NCBI GenBank assembly: GCA_907163375.1
Contig: CAJQUW010009202.1
Coordinates: 2 to 64,001 of the forward strand
Direction: 5' to 3'
DNA length: 64,000 nt
From: Prostheceraeus crozeri
Taxonomy: Eukaryota > Platyhelminthes > Polycladida > Euryleptidae
Positions 53,563 through 63,660 of this stretch are shown one piece after another. The notes under the pieces were generated by a model. The model saw nothing but the letters and a program-made list of their open reading frames with translations. It did no database searches and had not been told where the DNA came from. Made by a program: the position numbers and the translations under genes. Within the stretch, counting starts at the first letter, position 1. Each line of letters starts with the position of its first letter.

Positions 53563-56500
53563 GATGCAACAGAGAAATTGGAGGCAACTGCAAAGGAAAC
53601 ATCGAAAGGGTAATGGTGATGAGTCAGCAAGTGTGTCAAGTAGTTCTTTCATCTCGACAACATCTTCCAGACGAGAAGCGGCAATGACAAGAGAGAAATC
53701 CAAAAGAAGAAGAGAAATCAAATCCCTCAGACGCGAGAACATCAAGATGAAAAGAAAGCTCTGGCGTCTTTCCAAGAAATTGGTGAAGCAAGAAGAAACG
53801 AGCATAGAGTCTCCAACAAAGTTGACAATGGATGCTATGAGTTCAAAGAAGAAGATGCGCAAATGCCTACTGGCGCATTTCAGCCTTGTGCAACATCTGT
53901 CTGCGAAGTCAAGAGACAAGAGGCGTCTTATTGAAATTGCCCGAAAAATCAGCAAGAAATATCGTGGTCTCCAAACGCACTTCCGACGAACAGCGAAGAT
54001 TGCCCAACGCTCCCTGTCCCGAAAAAAGAAAGAACTACGTAAACCAGAAATATCTAATGAGGAGATCGTTCGAAATTTCTACTGTAGAGACGATAACAGC
54101 AGAAATACAAGCGGAAAAAAGGAGACAATCACCCGAAAGAAAGTCAAAATGCAAAAGCGGTATCTGAACTTCACTCAGGAGGTACTTTACGAGAAGTTCG
54201 AAACTGAGTATCCCGGATTGATTGGGAGATCTACTTTCTACAACTATCGCCCGTTTTGGGTTCTTCGACCCCGCATCCATGACCGTGAAATGTGCTTATG
54301 TATTCGCTGCTGCAATGTGCAAGTAAGTCACAAAAATTCTTGTATCTTCTATATGTATATCCAATATGCCTATAAGCTGTAACCGATGTTATTCATTAGA
54401 TACATGCACGCTACTAGTATCTATAGGCCCCTAATAATAAATGATGTCTCTTTCAGACACTACACACATTACATTGTAGACATGTCCTACAACCCTACTA
54501 CATGCACTTGCCTAAGCAATAATAAATCTAAGCACGTTCGATGCTTCATTAACTGAAAGTTTGTAGTTTCTCCTAAGCAGCATAATTTTAGGTTGAAGTT
54601 TAAAAAAGCCGATGCTGTTGATCTTGAATATGTATTAACCCAAATTTTCGTCTGTACTCAGACCGCGTCAGGGGAAGAAGTGCGTAGTCTTCTCAATAGA
54701 TCAACAGCATCGGCTATTTTAAATTTTAAGCTTTCATTAACCTTTACATTTTTTGATGATGCATGTATTTGTATGTACAATACTTCACTGTGTATCTTAT
54801 ATTTTGCAATGTCACACACTGAGTTGGCCAACACACATGTGTGTATTGTAGTCTGCATGTTGTTCTGGCTTCGTATTAGTACGCACTTTTCCTATTTCAG
54901 TTGATGGCAGATACTTTATTTTTGAACAACATTATTTCAACAAGAGACTTATCATCTCTGCAGTCGCAAATTGTTTGTTCAATGGATGACTACAACTGTT
55001 GTACTTCGAATTGTGAAAGCTGCAAGAATGCAAGCGCTGTAGACTATTCCAAAGTGGGTCCAATATTTTTGAAATTCTACAAATGGGAAAGGATTGTTGA
55101 CGAGAACAATTATGCATCCAACAAATGTCAAATGGTAAGATGATTGATTTGATTCACAAAGTTCCCTAGTGCTAATTGACACTTTACCCTATAAATCCCC
55201 TACTTTTCTTGCTTATAAAATAGGCCTAACAAAATACATGTAGCAACATACTGGAATGAAAAACTTAAAATATAAACCGCTTTAAACGATATCTAACTTA
55301 ACGATGAAATGACCTGATAATAATCTGTTCAGATCTTTAACCCTTTAACAAAAAAACTGCAGTGAATTTCCATATAATATCATCATTTTTTGATGCATAC
55401 AATAGTACCTTACGCATATGCAAGTCTAAATTCGAATCGTCCATGATTTTCATTCACAGTGTAAATCATACCACGCATACTCCTTTTTTGACTTCTTCAT
55501 CCTTTGCCATTTTACATTGCAGTAAAGTACAAGGACATGCATTGTGCTGTAGCGTTTAGTAGCTCGAAAGGTTTCTTTTTATTAAAGCAACATCTGCTAG
55601 TCTGCTTGGATTCAATTTTTCATTTTGAGAATAAAGGTTATACAACGATTATGATACATGTTTAATTTATTTAGTGTATGTCATAAGTGTAGCAATACTG
55701 TTAATACTTTGTGACATATGTTTAATATTTACATGTAATTGCGGCTTGTATTCGCAATTATGAACTTATTTTATCAGCAGTATTTTTTCACAGAAACTCG
55801 AAAGTGCTGTCGGCCTGGTCAAACAATTTGAATCACTACTTCGTTCTCATGTAATGCATGTTTACCGCATTCGCCATCAATATAAGGAGATACAGCGCAC
55901 GAAACAAAATCTTTCCAATGACGAAATGCTCATTAACATCGACTTCTCAGAAAATTATTCGTGTAAAAGATTTCGAGAGATCCAGTCAGCGCATTTCGGG
56001 AACAGAAAACAGATAGTAATCCATCAAGGAATTTACTATCGAAATGGGGAACCTCCCCACAGTTTCGCAACGATATCAGAGGATAAGAGAAAGACCGCTG
56101 ATGCAATTGCAGCATACCAGAATTCCATCCTGTTGGACATCAAACCGAACAATGTCAAGAAGGTGAAATATTCGTAATATCTTTTTCCGTTTTCTGTATC
56201 CAATCATAAGTGAGAATCTTTTTTCTAGCTTATTGTAGTGTCGGATTCTCCTACGAGTCAGTATAGGAACAGGAGTATGCTCCACCTGATGACCCAAGTA
56301 TGCGCCTTACACGGTTTGGAAGAATACCAATGGCTTTACACATAAGCCGGGCACGGCAAAGGTCCAGCCGACGGGATCGGTGCGTTGGCCAAAAGATTGG
56401 CCGATGAACATGTAGTTCTTGGAGGACACAACCTAGAATCGGCGCAGGATTTCTACAGAATGATGAATTCGGCCAACACACAGATACAATGCAAGGTGGT

Positions 56501-57106
56501 AGGTATCAAAACCGAAAGAGTTGAAATAACAAACATGTATAATACTGTACTTGATATTCTCATATTTCAGTTCATTAACTATGACGATTCTATTTAAAAG
56601 AAACTTACGCACAATGGTGATGAATTATGCTAAAAATGCACATGTGCGGATGTATGCAAATGTATTCATTGAATTGTACACGAATCGATATGCGCAAATC
56701 TTCATGAGGGCCTAAATATGCACATGCACTGAGTAAGAATGCCTTGAACTTCAAAATAAATTGTACGAGCACCTAGATATTTGTTTTAGTACCGTGTCCA
56801 TCGGCAAAAACATCGTAGAATACCTAATCAGTTTCATAATATGGTGCCGATTGTGTTGTAAACTTGAATGTGCTTTCTTTATAAATGAATGCTTGTAATA
56901 ATGCATTGACTATTTTGTAGATAACAAAACGCGAAATTGACCAAATGGCGACCCTGCAAAAATCCCTAAAGCCGATGAAGGGCATCGGAAATTGCCATCA
57001 TGTACACTGGAAACTGGGAAATTGTGTAATCTATCGCGAGCTCGCCTGTCATTGCAAATTTGCCAGCCATTGCACTTGTTTCAACAAGCAGACTTGGGTA
57101 ATGTGA
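53563..57106 (+). CDS. DDE-type (RNase H fold) transposase, five exons, one in-frame stop
   Basis: Exons 53563-54322 (frame open from 53459), 54901-55134, 55794-56162, 56229-56498 and 56921-57106 join in phase 0 at GT/AG sites to about 606 residues. Exon 1 is very basic and carries DDNSRNTSGKKETITRKKVK and YPGLIGRSTFYNYRPFWV, then a Cys-rich CLCIRC. Exon 2 continues the Cys cluster (C-x6-C-C-x3-C-x2-C). Exon 3 has INIDFSENY (probable first catalytic Asp) and SAHFGNRKQIVIH. Exon 4 has VVSDSPTSQYRN (probable second Asp) and GHGKGPADGIGALAKR. This series matches a large family of uncharacterised animal transposase-like proteins (DFxENY / SDG-x-x-x-QYKN / HGKG-x-x-DGIG); I cannot give it a superfamily name. 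A TAA lies just before AGHGKG, where the reading is otherwise intact, so this copy is probably newly inactive. The last exon may continue past a GTAATG donor instead of ending at 57104-57106. Confidence 0.8.
54590..54732. repeat. Inverted repeat in the first intron of the transposase gene
   Basis: AAAGCCGATGCTGTTGATC (from about 54604) pairs exactly with GATCAACAGCATCGGCT (from about 54700), with weaker pairing continuing outwards on both sides (AGGTT ... AACCT). Arms are about 30 bp and the spacer about 70 bp. It looks like a very small foldback element nested in the intron. Confidence 0.75.
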
Positions 57107-57266
57107 CGATTTTTTAAAAGTAGTGATCAATAAAATATTATTTCAATAGTATTGTTTTTATTGTCTTATAACATGGAGCAAGGTTCAAGAAATCTAAAGC
57201 ATGCTTTTATATGTATTTCAAGCTCAATTTAGAATATTGTCTTCTTATGTCTCAAACACATGATAT

Positions 57267-57325
57267 TGTCATCTGACCGACGTCTAATGTCATCTGACCG
57301 ACGCCAATTTGTCATCTGACCGACG
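57267..57325 (+). repeat. Right cluster of TGTCATCTGACCGACG motifs
   Basis: Three exact 16-base copies at 57267-57282, 57288-57303 and 57310-57325, spaced 21-22 bp, about two helical turns, all in the same orientation. They lie about 170 bp inside the putative right end. Regular spacing suggests protein binding on one face of the DNA. Confidence 0.92.
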
Positions 57326-57465
57326 CACCAAATATTTTGGGGGCCCATATTTCAGATAGACAAAAGTTTTTGTGGGTCTCATATATATATATCTCAACTA
57401 GGCACACTTTAAACAGCAAAATAGGATAAAAACATTTGTAATTTCCGACAACAATATTTTTCTCA

Positions 57466-57496
57466 CCTAATGTCACTTTTTGATTGGATTTTCCCC
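57466..57496. repeat. Putative right terminal inverted repeat
   Basis: Inverted partner of 52136-52167. It ends in TTGGATTTTCCCC and is followed by AAAATCGC. Confidence 0.5.
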
Positions 57497-58039
57497 AAAA
57501 TCGCATCAAGCGATATTTTTTCCGATATTTTTATATATATATATATATATATAGGCCATCCAAACATCGACTGTTGAAGGCGCTGGACGCTGAAGGCCTG
57601 TCTGCCATACTTTTAACTTAAACTGGATTATATTGACCTAAACTGAAAAGGGGAGTTTTAATTACTTTGTATAGCTTTCTCAAATATTTTTTCCACCCGC
57701 ACGAACTTTTAGTGCTTTATCAAAACTGAAAATATTCTATCTAATATTTAAGAGCCCTTCGAGTTTCACTGGTCAAGAGGCGAAATACCCTGGTAACATG
57801 ACATATTTCCCTTACCATCAAGATAGAAGCGAATATTTCAGATGAAACAATGGCAGATACATGTGCAACATCGAAGCGCTTGTACTGAGAGCAACATTCT
57901 AAATGGAAGAACCAATTTCTGGATCATTAGACAAGAAATCTTTAGCGATTTATGGGTTATTAATCAATAAGCTGTTCGAAGATCCAATATCTCACAGAAA
58001 AAGTGATCAAAATCAGAGAATGACGCATGCAAGTGTATA
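57497..58039. other. Unassigned sequence with a short (TA)n tract
   Basis: A TA run lies at about 57532-57553. The rest shows no gene or element. Confidence 0.5.
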
Positions 58040-58700
58040 CTTACTAACCCTTACTCCACGTTTGTTGTCTCTTCGCCCCCAGGTTTGAGGGTCGTACACT
58101 GGGGTTGTATCCGTGGAATGGATGAGCCTTCTTCAATCTGGTCGGTGGAGAAGTGGATTTGAGGATCCAGATGCAGGAGCTCCATATCTCTCTCCACGTT
58201 GTGCCACCTACTCTCTCACTCTCAATCCATCTCTCTCCCTCCCTCTGCCACTTCTAGACTTAGTGCTACCTTTTGCCACTTCCAGTCTGGCATCCGTTGC
58301 GATTGACCTAAAACCATCGCATGCGTTTTTGGCGTACGACTGATTCCAGGTCATGAACAAGTAAATGGAGAATACATCTCAGTTCATTCATAGAGCAGCA
58401 TGGCGTTCATTAAGTTTGTTGGAACACATCCATCGGATAATAGCGCTATAATTTTTCACCAGGCGAGAAAGGTCATCAACTCTTATGGGCCATGTCTCCG
58501 ACGCATGCAACACAACACTCCTCACACAGGCGTTGTACACCTGGCCCCTGCGTTTCAACGAGATGCGCTTGGTTGTAAGGACAGGCAATAGGTCGTGCAA
58601 ATTCTTCCGTGCGATTCGCACACGAGCTGCAGCTACCTCACAACAACCTCCGGAATTGCTTAGTATATCGCCTAGGTACAAGTCATCGACCACTTAAATG
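58040..58700 (-). mobile_element. LINE 3' fragment (ORF2 C-terminus)
   Basis: A 101-codon minus-strand frame (58388-58693) reads DDLYLGDILSNSGGCCEVAA, then LLPVLTTKRISLKRRGQVYN, CVRSVVLHASETWPI and AIIRWMC. This is the conserved stretch after the RT core in a common animal LINE lineage (YLGD-x-x-x-x-GGC ... R-x-V-Y ... CVRSV-x-x-x-x-ETW ... IRWMC). Coding-like sequence continues in the same strand to about 58040 with stops. No RT core or endonuclease is present, so it is a 5'-truncated copy. Confidence 0.82.
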
Positions 58701-58839
58701 GAGCCTTCGCCTACTTAAATCCTTTTTTTGCATTATTTTCACCCCTAGCACAGTTACAAGCCATGAACGAAGTTATGGGTTACTCAATGAAAAAATAATA
58801 AATTGTGTTACATTAAACAAATAAAACAAAATAACAGAT

Positions 58840-60060
58840 CTTCTAATATGAATGAGATGTCCTCATCAGAAATCTGTTCGCACGCGTCTTGAAAGTATCA
58901 AGATTGTATTGGTCAGGGAAAGATGATTCCAAAGCTGAGCCGTGCGGACAAAATAGCTTTTCGAGCGACTCACAGTGCATGTGCGTTCTATGCTCACATG
59001 ATAACATGTCAGTGCATTAGTTCTGCGTGTGCTTCTGGAGAAGATCTAAGGTTTGGGTACGTACTCATTTACTGCATTGCAAGCTATTCACCCACTCGAT
59101 TCTTGACACGTTTCTCAACCCGTTCAAGGAGGCTAAGATGTGTTCGTGAGGCGCCGGCCAAGATGGCAACAATAGTCCATCAGAGGACGAATAGTGGACT
59201 TGTAAAGATAGCAGACAAGTCTGTGGAGAAAGATAGCTGTTGGCACGATAGAGACTACCAATGCGTTGATCTGCCTGCTTGCTAATGGAATGGATGCATG
59301 GCTTCCATGACAAGTCTGTAAATTCAAGGAAGGAGATGGAATCTAAGTTTGATCTCTGATCATATTATCTGACATCTTAATGCTATGATAATCATCATCT
59401 CCTTTAAGTCTTGAGTGCAGAATACTCTGAGTTTTTTGAAGGATTGAAGGAAGCAAGCCATTTGGCATCCCATTCAGAGACCCATCGTAAGTCTTCATTA
59501 AGAACGTTGCATAATTGCTGACGTTGCTGAGTGTTCTCAGCCAGTCGCTCATTGGAATTGAAATGTATCGTGTCATCTGCATACATCACCTATTTACTTT
59601 TTGACCACATCTTAACCAGCTTTGCCAGGTACTCTAGTAGGACAACTTGATTGGGACTGTGAGAGAGTAAAATCCTGGGCTGCCTGACCGGAGAGATCAG
59701 TGGTGCGTGAGTGACCAAGACAGTCAATACTGTGCTCGTTGTAGTCACCAAACACGGCAACTTCAGTGCTTGGGTAATCTTGTAGAAGAGAATCGATCTT
59801 CTCAGAAGGAACATAGAAAATATCTGCATTCGTTGATGGAGAGCGGTATAGGAAAAATAAAAGAGGAGTGGTTTACTGCAACGGCGCAATTAAGGAAGCC
59901 TAGAGAACGCTTCTGAATTCGGGGTTTGCATAGATCAAAATTGCATGCATTTACGGTGAATGCGAAGCATTCAACTTCTACATTCTTGCGAGCATCGACT
60001 AGTTCAGTGATTAATCTCACCAACAGATTGGAAAACAACGTTTTGTCGACAACCCGGTGA
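58840..60060 (-). mobile_element. Internally deleted LINE: endonuclease joined to RT motif C
   Basis: On the minus strand, from high to low coordinate, a frame first reads YRSPSTNADIFYVPSEKID and VAVFGDYNEHS (about 59880-59740), the GD-Y-N motif of an APE-type LINE endonuclease. At about 59590 it changes directly to VMYADDTIHFNS, RT motif C with its catalytic DD. It then runs through YLYKSTIRPLMDYC (about 59200) and SRSKSYFVRTAQLWN (about 58970) to TFKTRANRFL (about 58880), the usual ORF2 tail. RT motifs 0 to B, around 350 residues in intact elements, are missing between the first two. Several frame changes are also present. Confidence 0.82.
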
Positions 60061-61571
60061 TTTAACACCGATGCCGTCCACTACCCCAGAAAATAAGTGA
60101 TTAGCATTTATATTCAAACTAGTTTTAATTTTTCTAATTCGGACAGTCTAAGCTTTCCATGAGCGGTCACAAAGTACCTACTCAATTAGAGTATCATGAT
60201 CGCATGACCAATGAGACAGCATTCTCAAGGCAAGCGACAACGGCTCCTGATCGAGGTGGTCTTTCACAAAATGGTCCTGATACTCTGTTTAAATAGAACT
60301 GTCCCAAGAAAGCCTCAAAATTTGAATTGCAGAATCGTTTTCAGCAGCACCTGAAGCCTACACTAGAATAGAAATTTTAGCCGGAATATCAATAGCCTAC
60401 TTTCAAACTATCACAAACTATTGATTCTCAGGTTAAATTCAACAGGTTCTAGATGTTTCTCAGAATGATTCTGCTGATTAATAATATCTTTAGGCTTTAC
60501 CTAGTGTAGTTTTGGCAAGACCACTTAGAGACCATTTCGTACGAGGGCACTTTTACTTGACACTGTGACTTAAACTGTGCGGCATATGTCACTGCTAGAT
60601 TAATGAACGAATTCGATTCCAACAACTTCTATGATACTGACATTATCTTCAATTTCAAAACAAAAAACTAAGTATCTTTGTGTATAAATTTTCATAATGA
60701 AATTCATTTAAAAAATAATGTGAAATTGAAACAAAATGAATTTTGAAAGAAATAAAAAAATCAACTGTAAATCGACTTCAAGAATGAAATTCAACATCAG
60801 AGTCGAACTTTTGGGGAACATTTTGATCAATAGCCTGAAAATTATGTTTTGACATATAGCCGCGTAGAATTGCCCATTAAGCCCATGGCACCTTTCCACT
60901 CGCATTCGAGAACAGATCAATCAGTGGCAATCTTATCAGGCTTGGGTTTAGTGCAACGGCTCTTAAGAGCATAAGTCTACCAACCACAGCCCTAAATTCT
61001 ATATATTTTCTGTATCTGTTGTCATTTTCGTTTGTGACTATAATCTATATACATAATCTTAATTACAAATTCTTATCCTGTTGTTTCTAAGGGACAAGCA
61101 TGTCAATCTGAATTTTTAAGTTTTCTTAATACAATATGCACATCAAATTCATGCATGAAGCTTACTCCCCTATATTAGTGCTCCCCCATTTGTGAAATGG
61201 ACAGCCAAACTTTTCTGGAGCGTTGTGATACACTACAGACTTGGAATTTCAGATGCCATTCCTGCCGACTTCCGATAACACTTTCGGGTTTCGACTTCAT
61301 GCATGTGGTTATCTGCTCGCATTATATGCCTAAGTAGAAAAAAACAAAATGGGATGCGTCAAAATGTCATTGATTGTATTCAAACTTTTCCTTTGAAGGG
61401 ACGAATTTTATCATGAAGACATTTTAGCTTTTCTAGTTATGGATGAAAATAAATTTGAGGAAATTTTGAGGAAGCAAAATCGGATATGATGAGTTTTGAG
61501 AACCGCGGTCACCCTGTCAATCGTCAATACCGAACTGAATGTAAATATTAACATGACAAAAACAATGACAT
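60061..61571. other. Unassigned AT-rich sequence
   Basis: No gene, RNA or repeat recognised on either strand. The first tens of bases may still belong to the 5' part of the internally deleted LINE. Confidence 0.4.
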
Positions 61572-61740
61572 GATTCAAAATAAAAACCACAATGTTTAGG
61601 AAAGAAAAAGTTGATCCCGAGCTTTCACTCGTCATACAGCGAGCATGGATATGATCTATGATTATGCTCGCTGCATGACGAGTGAAAGCTCGGGATCAAC
61701 TTTTTCTTTCCTAAACATTGTGGTTTTTTGTTTTGAATTC
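61572..61740. repeat. Long near-perfect palindrome, 75-bp arms and 17-bp loop
   Basis: The left arm 61572-61646 and right arm 61664-61740 are reverse complements with about one substitution in the inner 60 bp (CGCTGTATGACG against CGCTGCATGACG) and small length differences in the outer A/T runs. The arms include GTTGATCCCGAGCTTTCACT and its complement. The high identity shows a recent origin, as a foldback element or a local inverted duplication. Confidence 0.95.
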
Positions 61741-62245
61741 TGACGGCGAGTGTTATTACCTCTGAAACAATCAACAATGACATAATGTTCAACAAGAAAA
61801 ACACTTCTCGAACTCTCTTTACCATTTGTTGCATCTCAATGAAGCGATTAGGGGATGCGGTCATCAAATCTTCCTTGGTACCATCATTCATTGGAGATGT
61901 TGCTATTGACGTCTACTTACTTCGTCCTTATATTCATTGCTTCGCATGATGATGTATCACTGATTTGCGATTCAATAATACGAAGAATGCTACTGTACTG
62001 TGTTTCATTATTCTGAAAATTGATAACGAACCCCTATGAAAGGAAATTTGAAACAATTTCCCTCAAGCCATCAACATTGGGTCCGCTGCAAAACTCGCAA
62101 CTGAAAATATACCCTATCAGTTATCAGTTTCATACAAGTCTTAGTTAAAAGTGAAACATACCGTTACAATCACTTGAAAGGAGCCAGGGTACAGTTTATG
62201 TAGATGCTATTGCAATTATAATCTGAGAAATATCCTCATACTTAC
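61741..62245. other. Presumed intron or downstream flank of the UNC-50 exon
   Basis: It lies on the 3' side of the UNC-50 exon, which ends at a splice donor, so it should be intron. A minus-strand hydrophobic open frame overlaps 61741-61891, but it does not match the expected UNC-50 C-terminus and is not called. Confidence 0.45.
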
Positions 62246-62521
62246 TGTATAACAAGGGTAATTGCAGTACGTGTAGAACAAAAATCAGCGGAACAAATGC
62301 ATTCAGATGCACATCAAAGGCATAGCCCCATTCAACATCTTCTCCGGCAGATCGATTTTTTCTTGGCCGCATAAATCGATTTACTGTGAGCCATGTTGCA
62401 GTAGCCACAATTAAGCCAATTCCAATACAGTCCACAAAGATTACCCATAAGGCAAAAAATATGAGCGGCAAAGCACCACATCGATGTATTTCAAAAAAGA
62501 GAGCAAAAATAAGCGATGTCA
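62246..62521 (-). CDS. UNC50: UNC-50 homologue, internal exon
   Basis: The exon has a strong TTTTTTTTCAG acceptor before 62521 and the donor A|GTAAGTATG after 62246, and encodes 91 codons plus split ones without a stop. It reads LWVIFVDCIGIGLIVATATW, then EDVEWGYAFDVHLNAFVPLI and FVLHVLQLPLL. This matches the middle of UNC-50, a multi-pass membrane protein of the Golgi and inner nuclear membrane needed for nicotinic acetylcholine-receptor trafficking in nematodes and conserved across eukaryotes. Two membrane segments flank the invariant VEWGYAFDVHLNAF loop. Earlier exons should lie beyond the window on the right and later ones to the left; I could not find them in the window. The intact frame and splice sites favour a live gene. 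Confidence 0.9.
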
Positions 62522-63660
62522 CTGAAAAAAAACATCATTGAAAGCAATCATTATGCACAAAAACAAGTAGAATTTACCTAAGTATATGTCACAACGCTGA
62601 GACAAATTATCATTGCCACATCATTACCATTAGCATTAACTGCTATTAATCAAATTAAAATAATCTGGATAAAATAAATTGATAAGACACTGAATAAAAT
62701 AGTAAGTCGTGAAATAATATAACATAACTTAAGTCAATCATTGTCGGATACTATGTATAATATAGTACATTTCTAAAATTGGCGCGACTAACAATGCAGC
62801 CTAAATCAATTCCATTAAAGAATATTTCCTTGAATTATTAGCTTTCTGCAATTAATATGCTATTTCATGAACAAATTTCTTTGATTTTCTTTCATCAAAA
62901 CTACCAAGAGATATTTGACTACTCATTAGGCGAAATCACGAGCATTTGAAGAAACTTGCAGGTGCCGAAGAGCATATTAATCAGCTAATGCGTCGCCATG
63001 AAATTTCTTGCAGAACTCCCGTCACGGATGTTCTTTCTAAACCAAAGCTAATTATGGCTGACATGCGGCTGTGAAGAACGCATGTGCACCTAAGATGCCA
63101 TTTCGTTTAATTGCAAAATCATGAATGAGATACATACACTACCATCTTATAAGCTTGTAAGCTTTTTCACTATATTGGTCGTAATAAGCACCTTTCCATG
63201 TTGAATTCATTCATGAGATGTTTAGTAGAGGCTTGCTGAAAAACATCCGGCTTTAAATTGTTTTATCAATTTCGATGTTATAATTCACATGATGATTATT
63301 CTATGAAGAACAATTCAAACACAATATATTTCAATGATAGGGTAAAGTCGGGTAAAATCGACAGGTGAGCTACTATTCCAAAACGATGTGTCACAACTGC
63401 AGGAACTCATCCATGTGGGCAGCAAATTGTACTGATAAGGTAATAGAAGCTTGATGGAACGCTTCTGATTGCCTCATTCGGACCGATATCAAACCGTGAC
63501 ATGAGTCGTCGAATAAAGCATACTGCCCCGACAAGTTCAAACCAGTAAACTCTTTCACGCGCCACCTGATAGCTAAGTGTTTGGCTATGGACTATATAGG
63601 GGGTGCAGTTTCACTGAATACTGATGACTACGTCTAATTCTTTGATTATTTTTAGTTATA
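62522..63660. other. Presumed UNC-50 intron sequence
   Basis: No exon resembling the UNC-50 N-terminus is seen here, so the upstream intron would extend to the Tc1-like insertion and beyond. No other gene recognised. Confidence 0.4.

Larger units (their letters stand above)
52136..57496 (+). mobile_element. DNA transposon with spliced DDE-type transposase and repeated subterminal motif
   Basis: A five-exon transposase-like gene is enclosed by short imperfect inverted repeats: left 52136-52167 begins GGGAAAATCCAATTGAAATG; right 57466-57496, read inverted, begins GGGGAAAATCCAATCAAAAA. Seven copies of TGTCATCTGACCGACG or close variants lie inside the ends, four on the left and three on the right. 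The gene, ends and motif together point to one element of about 5.4 kb. No target-site duplication is clear. The exact limits are less certain than the gene and the motif. Confidence 0.6.

Noticed and set aside
53464-53955. 163-codon minus-strand frame opposite transposase exon 1
   Set aside because: It is the antisense shadow of the basic coding exon, whose Lys/Arg-rich codons read as Leu/Phe/Ser on the other strand.
57267-57325. Three evenly spaced 16-bp repeats read as a CRISPR array
   Set aside because: Spacers are only 5-6 bp and the same word occurs at the other end of a transposon, so it is a subterminal motif.
61411-61891. Two hydrophobic minus-strand frames either side of the palindrome as remaining UNC-50 exons
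   Set aside because: Their sequences do not match the UNC-50 C-terminus, and parts of both are encoded by the palindrome arms themselves.
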